In this document: one piece after another, positions 1 to 8,063 of the stretch
How the letters are laid out: each line of letters begins with the position of its first letter
Position numbering within the stretch: position 1 is the first letter of the stretch
Source: Pseudoalteromonas umbrosa
Lineage (GTDB): Bacteria > Pseudomonadota > Gammaproteobacteria > Enterobacterales > Alteromonadaceae
NCBI RefSeq assembly: GCF_030125375.1
Contig: NZ_JASJUU010000004.1
Span: forward strand, 186,001-250,000
Length of the DNA: 64,000 nt
Direction of reading: 5' to 3'
The notes under the pieces: model-generated
Database searches by the model: none
Told to the model about the DNA's origin: nothing
The model's input: only the letters and a program-made list of their open reading frames with translations
Position numbers and translations under genes: made by a program

Positions 1-869
1 CCTTCGGCTTTGCCACCAAAATATAGCCCGTCATCTTTGGCATGTCGCCACTTCACGGGTGTATCTGTTTCTGAAAAATAAACTAAGCCTTTGGCTTTTT
101 GTGGGTCGACAATTGCAAGTGTCGCGCCTGCGGCCATAAGAATAGGGTCAACGCCTTGGGTGATCCCTTCAGTTTGGGCACTTGGTTCTACGCCACTGAC
201 GCCTTGCTTGTAGTCCACGCCATTGAAGCGAAAGCGGATCCCGAAGTTTTCGACTAGCCAACCTGCATAGGCTGATTTTGGGTTACGCCAATCGCCATAA
301 GCGCCTCCCATATTGTATTTACTTAAGTCTGAGCGGTTATAACCATTGAAGACTTCAGTGGCATCCCATGTATTGAGGTTGCGGTCAGCATCATAATGAT
401 CGGCAACGAAAAATATCCCTTTGCCGCTTGCAACATATTGCTCAAGCGCAGCCTGCTCAGCAAGCGTAAAAGGTCTGTTTGTTTCAGCGAGTACAAAGAC
501 ATCCGAGTCTTTAATTGCATCATAAGTAATGATGGCTTCGTTGTTTTGATTGCCTGTGCGGTCGTCAAAAAAGCGAATGCGGCCATCGTTATTTAGGTCA
601 ACACCGCGATACTCTTTTACCGTGTAGCCTTGCTGGACCAGTGCATCTGCAAAATCTGAAAACGCACCATCGATAACCCAGTCTGCATTACCTTCCACAC
701 CGCCGTGGGATACGTCAAAGTATATGGTTTTACCGTTATTGTTTGCGGCACTAGGTGCTTTAACTGGTGCAGTATTATTCCAATCATAGGCGGCTGCCAT
801 GGCAAAGCCAGAATGTACAAGCATGCCTGCACCGAGCAATACCGAAAGGGTCAGTTTATTTACAGTCAT
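1..869 (-). CDS. Secreted protein with GATase1-like/DUF4350-like region (C-terminus beyond window)
   Basis: The minus-strand frame opens at the ATG ending at 869 and stays open to the window edge (289 codons). It begins with a Sec-type signal peptide (MTVNKLTLSVLLGAGMLVHS, then GFAMAA). The mature part contains IYFDVSHGGVEGNADWVIDG, an aspartate-rich GVDLNNDGRIRF stretch, and GKGIFFVADHYDADRN. This pattern resembles secreted proteins carrying a glutamine-amidotransferase-like (DUF4350/ThuA-type) fold, often listed only as putative DNA-binding or hypothetical proteins in marine gammaproteobacteria. That recognition is from memory and weak. It lies 111 bp downstream of the nucleotidase gene on the same strand, so co-transcription is possible. 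The enzymatic role is unknown. Confidence 0.7.
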   Translation of the reverse strand, partial: MTVNKLTLSVLLGAGMLVHSGFAMAAAYDWNNTAPVKAPSAANNNGKTIYFDVSHGGVEGNADWVIDGAFSDFADALVQQGYTVKEYRGVDLNNDGRIRFFDDRTGNQNNEAIITYDAIKDSDVFVLAETNRPFTLAEQAALEQYVASGKGIFFVADHYDADRNLNTWDATEVFNGYNRSDLSKYNMGGAYGDWRNPKSAYAGWLVENFGIRFRFNGVDYKQGVSGVEPSAQTEGITQGVDPILMAAGATLAIVDPQKAKGLVYFSETDTPVKWRHAKDDGLYFGGKAE

Positions 870-932
870 TTTTCAATTCCCGTTGGTTTGGTTTGTTGTT
901 ACAGCCAACTTCCAAATAGCTGTAGAGGAGGA

Positions 933-956
933 GAGGTATGCGTTTGTGCATACCTC
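933..956. repeat. Perfect 9-bp inverted repeat between two minus-strand genes
   Basis: GAGGTATGC (933-941) pairs with GCATACCTC (948-956) around a 6-nt loop. No clear T-run follows on the minus strand, so it is more likely a processing or attenuation hairpin than a complete intrinsic terminator. On the plus side a loose run (GGGTCTTTTTC) follows. Confidence 0.5.
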
Positions 957-980
957 AATTGGGTCTTTTTCTGAGTTTTA

Positions 981-3020
981 TTATTGGTTTTGAGATAAGT
1001 TCAATAGGTACAGTGCAAAGCCGTCTTCATTGGTTTTGTCCAGTGGTTGGATATGTCCAAACTGTTCACTGTAAGCTTTTGCATTGTCACTGTTAGAGGT
1101 TGTGAATTGGATTTGGACGTTTTCAATCGCCGTGAATGACCAGTTCATATCAGCTGACGGATCAAGACCTTTACCATCATTTGCCTCACTTTGATGCGTG
1201 ATATAGTTTGCGACCACTTGGCGGTTTTCATCTGGTGAGTCGACCACGATTTTATCTGCGCCAATCGCCGGGAAGTTACCACCTCCAGATGCACGATAGT
1301 TATTAGTGACAACAAGGAACTCTTGCCCATCAGTGACAGGTTTGTCTTGGTAAGATAGCGCTACAATACGCTGGCCATCAGACACCTTTTCACCTTTACT
1401 GTTGTATCTTGCAGGCTGAGTGAGGTCGATTTGATAGGTCACACCATCGATAACATCAAAGTTGTAAGATGGGAAGTCTGGATTGATTAAAGACTGCATA
1501 TCAGCAGAGTCAGGGTTGATTTGATTAAATTGTCCGGCAGACATTTCTAGCCACTCTTTCACCTGTGCGCCGTTTAGTTTTAGCACTTTCAGGATGTTAG
1601 GGTAGATATAAAGATCTGCTACGTTACGATAGGCAATGTCACCTGTGGCGATGTAGGTATAGTCGTCCGCGCCGCCACGACCCGCTCTAAATGGCGCACC
1701 GGCTGAGAGAATTGGCAGGCCTTCTAACTCAGTGCCTTGCACTATTTTTTGCGTGTACCAAGCCTGGGCATCGGTGACGATTTGAATTGAAGGATCATCA
1801 TTAACCAGTGCAAAGAAGCTATTAACTTGATTGGTCACTTTTGCAAAAGGCTTGTTGACCCAAGTGCGGGTTTCTTCGTGCTCATGGTGCACAGCGGCTT
1901 CAACATCAGCATCATTATCAACCAAAGCAGTGATGTTTCTATCGGCATCTTGCTCGTAAATCGGCATCAAAGAAGACTGAGAATCAGTCACTTGCCAAGC
2001 ACCGGATTGATAGGTCAAGGTGACATCAATCACCCCTAAGTGATTACCCCAAAAGCCCGGCATGACTGCTGCCACACCATTGATGGTGCCTTTTTCTAGA
2101 TCGATGCCTTTATCTTCCATCCCCTCGTAGCGCGAGCTTGGGAAGTTTGCATGAGCGTGACCAAACATGATTGCATCTATGCCTTCCACTTTTGATAGAT
2201 GATAACTGGCGTTCTCTTTCTTATCCGTGTGTGCTGAGGTATCCAATCCTGAATGTGGAATCGCAATAATAATGTCCGCGCCTTTTTCTTTCATCTCTGG
2301 CACATATTTATTGGCCATAGCTATGATGTCTTTGGCGATAACTTTACCTTCAAGGTTGGCCTTATCCCACTGCATGATCTGTGGCGGTACAAACCCGATG
2401 TAACCGACCTTTATGGTGTGCGTGTTTCCGTCATTATCTACAAATGCTTTATCTTGAATAAGGTAAGGCGAGAAAAGCGGCTCGTCGTTACTTTCATCCT
2501 CATCGCCATCGTATTTAAAGACGTTGGCTGAGATGTATGGGAAGTTGGCATCATCGATGGCTTCTTGTAAAAACTCTAAACCAAAATTGAACTCATGATT
2601 ACCAATGTTTGCAACGTCATAGTCTAAGGTATTCATGGCTTTATAAACAGGATGCACTTCACCATCTTGAAGGTTTTTAATTTTTGCCATGTAGTCACCC
2701 AGTGGACTACCTTGAATTAAGTCACCATTGTCTACCAGTACAGAGTTTTGCACTGCATTTCTTGCTTTGTGAATTAATGCCGCCGTTTTAACTAAGCCAA
2801 CTTTGTCATCTTGGCTGTCAGAAAAGTAGTTAAAGTTAAGTACATTGGCATGTAAATCTGTGGTTTCAAGTAAGCGCAGTTCGATGGCGGTGCCCTCAAT
2901 CACTTCTTGATTTGGCGTTTTTGCTTGCGCTTTAACATCATTGTCATTTGAATCAAAACACCCAGTTAGTAATGAGCTTGCACCACATAAAATTGCCAGC
3001 GGCAGTAATCTTGTTTTCAT
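981..3020 (-). CDS. cpdB: 2',3'-cyclic-nucleotide 2'-phosphodiesterase / 3'-nucleotidase, lipoprotein form
   Basis: Predicted to hydrolyse 2',3'-cyclic nucleotides and 3'-nucleotides outside the cytoplasm, feeding nucleoside and phosphate salvage. The N-terminal metallophosphatase domain shows the expected metal-site motifs in order: LLETTDLHAN, DNGDLIQGSPLGDY, NIGNHEFNFG and GHAHANFP. The C-terminal half is a 5'-nucleotidase-type domain. The start is placed at the second ATG (3020), preceded by GGAAAGGAAT; an ATG four codons upstream (3032) overlaps that ribosome-binding site and is unlikely. The signal sequence ends in a lipobox, LLTGC, so the protein should be membrane-anchored, whereas E. 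coli CpdB is soluble and periplasmic. The product is 679 residues, close to the family size. Related 5'-nucleotidases are the main alternative. Confidence 0.87.
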   Translation of the reverse strand: MKTRLLPLAILCGASSLLTGCFDSNDNDVKAQAKTPNQEVIEGTAIELRLLETTDLHANVLNFNYFSDSQDDKVGLVKTAALIHKARNAVQNSVLVDNGDLIQGSPLGDYMAKIKNLQDGEVHPVYKAMNTLDYDVANIGNHEFNFGLEFLQEAIDDANFPYISANVFKYDGDEDESNDEPLFSPYLIQDKAFVDNDGNTHTIKVGYIGFVPPQIMQWDKANLEGKVIAKDIIAMANKYVPEMKEKGADIIIAIPHSGLDTSAHTDKKENASYHLSKVEGIDAIMFGHAHANFPSSRYEGMEDKGIDLEKGTINGVAAVMPGFWGNHLGVIDVTLTYQSGAWQVTDSQSSLMPIYEQDADRNITALVDNDADVEAAVHHEHEETRTWVNKPFAKVTNQVNSFFALVNDDPSIQIVTDAQAWYTQKIVQGTELEGLPILSAGAPFRAGRGGADDYTYIATGDIAYRNVADLYIYPNILKVLKLNGAQVKEWLEMSAGQFNQINPDSADMQSLINPDFPSYNFDVIDGVTYQIDLTQPARYNSKGEKVSDGQRIVALSYQDKPVTDGQEFLVVTNNYRASGGGNFPAIGADKIVVDSPDENRQVVANYITHQSEANDGKGLDPSADMNWSFTAIENVQIQFTTSNSDNAKAYSEQFGHIQPLDKTNEDGFALYLLNLSQNQ

Positions 3021-3032
3021 ATTCCTTTCCAT

Positions 3033-3419
3033 TTATCGGTTTTAGTGCCGCTACTATAGAGAGCGAAAAAGACAAATAGGCTAAGGAAAAATGGCAAGTT
3101 GGTTCCAAAATTATGACAAGATCATGAGAGACTGCTATGCATCGACAAGATGCAGGGAAGGTATGTTATTTTATTAATTTTTATGACTTTTTTCATATTA
3201 TTAATTGTCAAAAATCAACTCAATACGCATGGGTTTACGCTGATCTGGTTGAATAGACATTAGGTAGAGTAAATTGCTTATTTAAACATTGAGGGGACTT
3301 TGTGAAGTGGATATGACAAGCAAAGCATAGAGGTTTGATGACTATGCTTAGGTGTGGAATCTGTTTATGCTTTTACGAGATAAAGCAAAGGTGCTCATTA
3401 CTGAACACCTTCAAGTGGA
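3033..3419. other. Intergenic region upstream of cpdB; no gene seen
   Basis: No supported coding sequence was found. The region should hold the minus-strand promoter of the nucleotidase gene. Near the LipL32-family gene end there is an imperfect hairpin (AAGGTG 3388-3393 with CACCTT 3406-3411, with inner TCA/TGA pairing), which may help end that transcript, although no strong T-run follows. Confidence 0.4.
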
Positions 3420-4115
3420 TTATAAGTTACCGTCATTTACCAATTGATGAAGTTCCTCAAGTGAAGCCGCAATTTTTACGCCCGGCACATTTGTACCGAT
3501 GGTTGCTTCGAATGAGCCCTCAACTTGTGAGCGGAATGAAGTAAAAGAAATGCGGTAGACGCCACGAACAAGAGATTCAGTAGGGTTGTTTAAGTTTGTG
3601 GTTTGTCTTAATAACGAGTTGTAGTATGCGCCACTTGGGTTAGCGGGTAATTCTCGCGTGTCATCATTATATCCCAGCGGTTGCAATACTTTTCCGCCCT
3701 TAGCAATGCTTTTACTATCGATAATATTCATGCGATCAAACACAATATAAGTATCAAAAAACTTTGCCTTGTCTTTTTCCATACCCGGAGCAAAGTTGGT
3801 ATGGACAAAGTCCTTATCCGTTGGTTTTGATTCAACGGGAGATTGCATTGAAATACCAATTTCATCTACAGCAGCAGGGACCCATGCATATAAGTAATAA
3901 GTATCTTTGCCTTTATACACGCCCTCTGGCTTTATTGTGGCGTCAACGTAGCCAAAATAATTCACGTAGTTTGCGTAAGGAGCGCGCACTTCTAGTGGCC
4001 CAACCCCTTCAGAAATAGAGCTTTTTAAATAGGGTGATGATGAAGTACTCATACATGCAGTTAAAGTAGTGAGAGAAAGTATAGCAATTACCTTTCCAGT
4101 GGATTTAAGCGTCAT
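3420..4115 (-). CDS. LipL32-family surface lipoprotein
   Basis: The 231-residue product starts at the ATG at 4115, preceded by AAGGAG eight bases upstream; a longer frame begins at 4154 without a comparable site. The signal peptide ends LTTLTAC, a lipobox. The mature sequence matches what I recall of Leptospira LipL32, its major outer-surface lipoprotein: TYYLYAWVPAAVDEIGISM against the YYLYVWIPAVIAEMGV region, FFDTYIVFDRMN against HWFDTWIRVERM, and SLVRGVYRISFTSF against LLVRGLYRISFTTY. LipL32 has a calcium-binding jelly-roll fold and binds host matrix proteins. A Pseudoalteromonas tunicata homologue has been reported, so the family is not confined to spirochaetes. The calcium-binding Asp cluster of Leptospira is much reduced here. 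Its role in this organism is unknown; adhesion to surfaces is an inference. Confidence 0.85.
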   Translation of the reverse strand: MTLKSTGKVIAILSLTTLTACMSTSSSPYLKSSISEGVGPLEVRAPYANYVNYFGYVDATIKPEGVYKGKDTYYLYAWVPAAVDEIGISMQSPVESKPTDKDFVHTNFAPGMEKDKAKFFDTYIVFDRMNIIDSKSIAKGGKVLQPLGYNDDTRELPANPSGAYYNSLLRQTTNLNNPTESLVRGVYRISFTSFRSQVEGSFEATIGTNVPGVKIAASLEELHQLVNDGNL

Positions 4116-4365
4116 TAAATAACTCCTTGTTCTGATTAAAATCAAAGCAAGCATAGTTGTGTTTTAAGGCATTGCAATGTGAATTGGGTGGTTTTTTTCT
4201 TACAGATAGAATGCCGGTATTTTAAGTGATTAAATGCTTTATTCGGACAGGGGTTTTAGGTACATTGAATATAAATCAAAAGGGATAAATACCAATCACT
4301 TAGTGGGTTTCATGCAAGTAAAACCGCAATGTGTAAATTCACTATTTAGCTTTGGAGAAGCAATC

Positions 4366-5487
4366 ATGTCAAAGGTAGTCATCATATTAGGTGGGTATGG
4401 TAATTTTGGTAAACGCATTGCTGAGTCATTATCACATCATGACATTACTTTGCTGATAGCAGGAAGAAGCGAGGCTAAGGCACAGCAATGTATTGCACAG
4501 CTACAAAGCCAATCATGTGCAGTGCTCAAACCTTGGCAAGTGGATATTCATGCAGATGACTTTACCGAACGACTTGCTGCCCAGAATCCTTTTATGGTGA
4601 TCCATACCAGTGGACCTTACCAAGGTCAGAATTATACTGTGCCGCAAGCGTGCATTGCCTCTGGCGCTCATTACATAGATTTGGCTGATGATAGACGGTA
4701 TGTGTGTGATATCAGCACTCTTGATGGGGCTGCGAGCACTAAAGGGGTGTTGATTGTCAGCGGTGCCAGCTCAGTACCTGGGTTATCCTCAGCTGTCATT
4801 GATAAGTACTCGACTGTGTTCAAAAGTATTCAAAGTATTGATATTGCCATTGCACCGGGCAACCAAGCGCAAAGAGGTGTGGCGACAATTGCAGCCATTT
4901 TAACCTACACAGGTCATCCATTTGAGGTGTTTAAAGAGGGGCGATGGCAATCAATCTATGGTTGGATGGATGCAAAGAGTCATGACTTTGAAGGTATCGC
5001 CAAACACCGACTTTTGGCCAATGTCGATGTGCCAGATTTGGCACTTTTCCCTAAGCGCTATGCGGTCGCCGAGCGAGTGAGTTTTCAAGCAGGGCTGGAG
5101 CTGCCACTGTTGCATTGGGGCATGGTGGGTATGGCTGCATTAGCCAAGTGGGGTATAGTAAAAAATTGGTCTCCACTTGCAAAACAGCTAGATAAGTTGA
5201 GTAATTACTTTTTACGTTTTGGCAGTGATATTGGTGCCATGGAAGTGTCTATATCAGGGATGGAAGATGGTGACAAACAGCGTAAAGTGACTTGGCGTCT
5301 CTATGCTCCAAATGGACAAGGGCCTTATATTCCAACACTTTCCACCATTATTATTGCAAAAAAGCTCCTCAGTGGAACATTGGATATAACGGGGGCGCTT
5401 CCCTGCTCAGGGTTGGTAGAGTTATCTGAATTTGAGCCGTATTTTAAAACATTTGAAATATATCAAAAGACGCAGTTGGAGGACTGA
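4366..5487 (+). CDS. Saccharopine dehydrogenase-family NAD(P)-binding protein
   Basis: The protein (373 residues) starts at the ATG at 4366 behind GGAGAAG; the open frame extends upstream to 4234 but the extra 44 residues look like untranslated leader. A Rossmann dinucleotide-binding site opens the protein (VVIILGGYGNFGKRIAESL), followed by a sugar-phosphate discriminating segment (LLIAGRSEAKA) and HTSGPYQGQNYTVPQAC, typical of saccharopine-dehydrogenase-like oxidoreductases. The substrate cannot be read from the sequence and true saccharopine dehydrogenase activity is doubtful. It is the first gene of a tight three-gene operon: its stop codon overlaps the next start (TGATG). The two following products are small membrane proteins, which suggests a membrane-associated redox function. 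Confidence 0.8.
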   Translation: MSKVVIILGGYGNFGKRIAESLSHHDITLLIAGRSEAKAQQCIAQLQSQSCAVLKPWQVDIHADDFTERLAAQNPFMVIHTSGPYQGQNYTVPQACIASGAHYIDLADDRRYVCDISTLDGAASTKGVLIVSGASSVPGLSSAVIDKYSTVFKSIQSIDIAIAPGNQAQRGVATIAAILTYTGHPFEVFKEGRWQSIYGWMDAKSHDFEGIAKHRLLANVDVPDLALFPKRYAVAERVSFQAGLELPLLHWGMVGMAALAKWGIVKNWSPLAKQLDKLSNYFLRFGSDIGAMEVSISGMEDGDKQRKVTWRLYAPNGQGPYIPTLSTIIIAKKLLSGTLDITGALPCSGLVELSEFEPYFKTFEIYQKTQLED

Positions 5488-5960
5488 TGGAGCCGTACTT
5501 TATCGCAAAGTTTATCCATATTTTGGCCGCGATAGTGGTGATGGGGACAGGCGCGGGCATTGCTTTTTTTATGTTTATGGCGAATCGCTCCAACAATCCT
5601 CAAGCAATTTATGTGACAACGCAGCATGTTGTTTTAGGAGATTGGCTATTCACAACCCCTGCGGTGATCACGCAAATAATCAGTGGTCTATACTTGATGC
5701 ATTTGCTCGGTTACGCTTTTGACTCACCTTGGTTTTTAACGGTTGCAGGGCTATTTGCGTTCATAGGCTTGTGCTGGCTTCCGGTGTTGAAAATACAGTA
5801 TCGTCTGCGTGCGTTGGCACAGTTCGAACAGCAAAAAGGTGAAGTATCAGCCGAGTTTAAAAAACTGATGCGACGATGGACGCTACTAGGTATTCCCGCG
5901 TTTACTGCTATTTTGGTTTTACTTGCCTTGATGGTATTTAAGCCTTTATCGGTCGTATAA
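5487..5960 (+). CDS. DUF2269-type integral membrane protein
   Basis: A 157-residue protein with about four membrane-spanning segments: FIAKFIHILAAIVVMGTGAG, a segment around TTPAVITQIISGLYLMHLLG, FLTVAGLFAFIGLCWLPVL and AFTAILVLLALMVF. The opening FIAKFIHILAAIVVMG with a conserved His is characteristic of the DUF2269 family (predicted integral membrane proteins, biochemical role unknown). Its ATG overlaps the stop of the oxidoreductase gene and the next gene begins two bases after its stop, so all three are translationally coupled. DUF2269 proteins and DoxX-like proteins often occur with NAD(P)-binding oxidoreductases, which matches this operon. Confidence 0.8.
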   Translation: MEPYFIAKFIHILAAIVVMGTGAGIAFFMFMANRSNNPQAIYVTTQHVVLGDWLFTTPAVITQIISGLYLMHLLGYAFDSPWFLTVAGLFAFIGLCWLPVLKIQYRLRALAQFEQQKGEVSAEFKKLMRRWTLLGIPAFTAILVLLALMVFKPLSVV

Positions 5961-5962
5961 AC

Positions 5963-6349
5963 ATGATAATTAAAGCCCATAAACTTGACCTGTATGCGAG
6001 TTATAGCTTGGCGTTTGTTTGGATGTTTACCGGTCTTACATCGGTATTTTTTGCCCCAGAGGTTGGCTTTGATATATTGGCAAGCGCAGATATTACTGGG
6101 CTTGTTGCACAAGCGGCTGTGTATGGCGGTGGGGCACTGGATGTTGCGCTCGGGCTGTGGATTTTGACACGCCGCAACGTCAGACTATGTTGCTTGGTGC
6201 AGGTGAGTGTGATCCTTGTGTACAGTGCTCTTTTGACTCTTATTGATGCTTCGTTTTGGTTGCACCCTTTTGGTCCTGTCACTAAAAATTTCCCCATCAT
6301 CCTACTTATTATATGTGTGTATCACAATGCAGCAGAAAGTGAAAAGTAA
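5963..6349 (+). CDS. DoxX-like membrane protein
   Basis: A 128-residue protein with four predicted membrane helices (for example YASYSLAFVWMFTGLTSVFF, then GGGALDVALGLWIL, LVQVSVILVYSALLTLI and NFPIILLIICVYH). The layout and the LAFVWMFTGL opening resemble the DoxX-like family, small quinone-linked or redox-associated membrane proteins. It is the last gene of the operon with the saccharopine dehydrogenase-like and DUF2269 genes. The HPFGPVTKNFPI motif between helices 3 and 4 is typical of DoxX-like subunits fused or linked to short-chain dehydrogenase-like proteins. The reaction is unknown. Confidence 0.7.
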   Translation: MIIKAHKLDLYASYSLAFVWMFTGLTSVFFAPEVGFDILASADITGLVAQAAVYGGGALDVALGLWILTRRNVRLCCLVQVSVILVYSALLTLIDASFWLHPFGPVTKNFPIILLIICVYHNAAESEK

Positions 6350-6439
6350 TGCGATTTATGTGTTCGGCGTATTTGATGTTTTGAATATTATCCGCCATCT
6401 ATCTATATTTTATAAGTATCGGAACAATGAGGAGGTGGT

Positions 6440-7441
6440 GTGCGAACAGCTGCTCAGTTTATCTTGGTTGGACTGTTATCCAGTTCAGTGGTTGCGGCAC
6501 CGCTTGATGAAATAATCAAAGAGGCGGAGGATTACTTGCGTGTCGAGCCCTCCCGTTCATTAAAGCTACTCAACGCGATACCGCATGTACATTCGCTAAC
6601 TGATATCCAGCAGTTGAGATGGCATATTGCAGCTATGCGAGCGTCAGTTCCTACGGGGGATATGACACAGCTAATTGATTCTTTAGAGGTGATATTTCAC
6701 CACCAAAAACATCCTTATTTTATTGATAAATTGGTTTCTATCACCAGTGCGACAGGTATTTGGCTGCGAAAAAACCACTATATCAATGATGCGCAAACCA
6801 GTCTTGAGTGCTCCTACAAACATGCCATCAATGATCGTCAAAAATTGACGATCACAAACAGTCTCGCGTTGCTTGCACGGCAGCTTGATGAGTTAGAAAA
6901 AGCCAAGTCGTTGTATGCCAAAGCGAAGCGGCTGGCAAGTATCGCGGATAGGAAAAATTTACTGGCTATCATTGAGAATAATCAAGGCATGATAGCGTTA
7001 GAAGAAGGGAATATTGGGCAAGCTGAACAGCACTTCAGAATAGCTTTAGCAGGTTATCAAAATATAGATAAACGTTCAGGCCAAATTTCGGCTGGCATTA
7101 ATCTACTGTTTGTTTTTGCTATCCAGCAGCAGTGGGTGAATTTCCAAAGGCTGTATAGCCCGACTGAAACCTTGGCACAGGCTTTTCCCAATAAAGCTAA
7201 GCAGGCATTATTATTATGGCTTAATACCCGCTTTAAACACATGCACGGAGAGCCTTTATCACGAGAAGAAAAGGCGCAGCTGATCAGTGCATTTAATCAA
7301 TTGGATGACGATAGAATTAGAGCTTTGGTATCGCGACATTTGACATCAGGAGTGGATATATCAGTCCCAGTGATTGATAAGCCGAAAATTAAACGTTTTA
7401 ATCGCCCTTGGTTTGAAAAAATAAAGCGCTGTGAGTGGTAA
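6440..7441 (+). CDS. Secreted TPR-repeat protein of unknown function
   Basis: A GTG start at 6440 is chosen because GGAGG lies four bases upstream and the frame then opens with a Sec signal peptide (RTAAQFILVGLLSSSVVAA). The 333-residue product is helical throughout, with tetratricopeptide-like units, clearest at ALLARQLDELEKAKSLYAKA and MIALEEGNIGQAEQHFRIAL. No catalytic domain is visible. Such periplasmic TPR proteins resemble the sensor halves of marine TPR-diguanylate cyclases but without an output domain. The C-terminus is basic (PKIKRFNRPWFEKIKR). The gene is convergent with the small precursor gene that ends at 7529, and a weak inverted repeat (7479-7503) lies between them. Confidence 0.65.
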   Translation: MRTAAQFILVGLLSSSVVAAPLDEIIKEAEDYLRVEPSRSLKLLNAIPHVHSLTDIQQLRWHIAAMRASVPTGDMTQLIDSLEVIFHHQKHPYFIDKLVSITSATGIWLRKNHYINDAQTSLECSYKHAINDRQKLTITNSLALLARQLDELEKAKSLYAKAKRLASIADRKNLLAIIENNQGMIALEEGNIGQAEQHFRIALAGYQNIDKRSGQISAGINLLFVFAIQQQWVNFQRLYSPTETLAQAFPNKAKQALLLWLNTRFKHMHGEPLSREEKAQLISAFNQLDDDRIRALVSRHLTSGVDISVPVIDKPKIKRFNRPWFEKIKRCEW

Positions 7442-7528
7442 ATGAGTTTTTATGTTTGGCTGGACTCGCATTTTCATCAATGCCGTACAGCAAAAGCGGC
7501 ATTTATTAACAGGGGAATGGGCTAGAGA

Positions 7529-7735
7529 TTAATAGTCCTGACACCAACCACGTGTATTACAACCTTTGTGTGGTGTTGTGATACAAGGGCCATTCGTCCA
7601 GCATGGCATTTGTCCAGATTGACACCAATAATCTTTAGATTCAATCGCACCACCCCCTATTTGCTTTGTCGCATCTGAGTTAATTTGTTTTTGGCTAAGT
7701 TGCTTAATGCCTTTTTTATTTAATTTTAATTTCAT
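7529..7735 (-). CDS. RiPP-like precursor peptide 1 (GG leader, five-Cys core)
   Basis: The 68-residue peptide opens with a basic leader MKLKLNKKGIKQLS and reaches an IGGG motif at residues 26-29. Cleavage after GG would leave a 39-residue core beginning AIESKDYWC, with five Cys (core positions 9, 16, 22, 30, 36) and several Ser/Thr. Its leader matches two other peptides in this window (starting at 43978 and 49051): MKL-x-L-xx-K, a Leu/Ser-Thr pair, then a small-residue-GG end. The layout resembles class I lanthipeptide-type or other GG-leader natural-product precursors, as remembered from Bacteroidota and some Pseudoalteromonas. No modification enzyme or C39 exporter is nearby, so the mature product is unknown. 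AAAGGA precedes the ATG. It is divergent from the S9 peptidase gene at 8064. Confidence 0.75.
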   Translation of the reverse strand: MKLKLNKKGIKQLSQKQINSDATKQIGGGAIESKDYWCQSGQMPCWTNGPCITTPHKGCNTRGWCQDY

Positions 7736-8063
7736 GTTATATCCTTTGTTTGTTTTTTGTACTGCATGGTTAGAGTCACAATTTACCCAATATCAGTCAA
7801 TTGCAATTTTTTTATAATCGTACTTTTAGCTTAGTTGGTATGTGGATTGCTAGCGTTCAATTGTTGATGATGTGACCATGAAATGACACAAATACACTCG
7901 GTCATCGAGTGTGGTAGTGATTAGTCGCAGTTGCTTTGAATCGCAGTTCAGTTTCAGGCATCTTAGAATTGACAATAAAATTGATATAACATAACAAAAC
8001 TGATCGCCTTAAGAGGGATACATTAAGTATTCAGGCGGTGAGTACAATATTAAGAGTTAGATT
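7736..8063. other. Divergent promoter region between precursor 1 and S9 peptidase 1
   Basis: No coding sequence is supported in these 328 bp. They must contain the minus-strand promoter of the precursor gene and the plus-strand promoter of the peptidase gene. A similar-sized gap (395 bp) separates the second peptidase/precursor pair at 43583-43977. AT-rich tracts such as ATTTTTTTATAATCG (about 7806-7820) are present. Confidence 0.5.
7969..7995 (+). promoter_or_regulatory. Possible sigma-70 promoter for S9 peptidase 1
   Basis: A consensus -35 TTGACA (7969-7974) is followed, with a short 15-bp spacer, by CATAAC (7990-7995) as a candidate -10. The spacer is suboptimal and the -10 is weak, so the assignment is tentative. 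Confidence 0.3.

Noticed and set aside
7442..7525. 27-codon ORF directly after the TPR gene stop
   Set aside because: It contains a terminator-like inverted repeat (7479-7503), has no ribosome-binding site of its own and no recognisable features.
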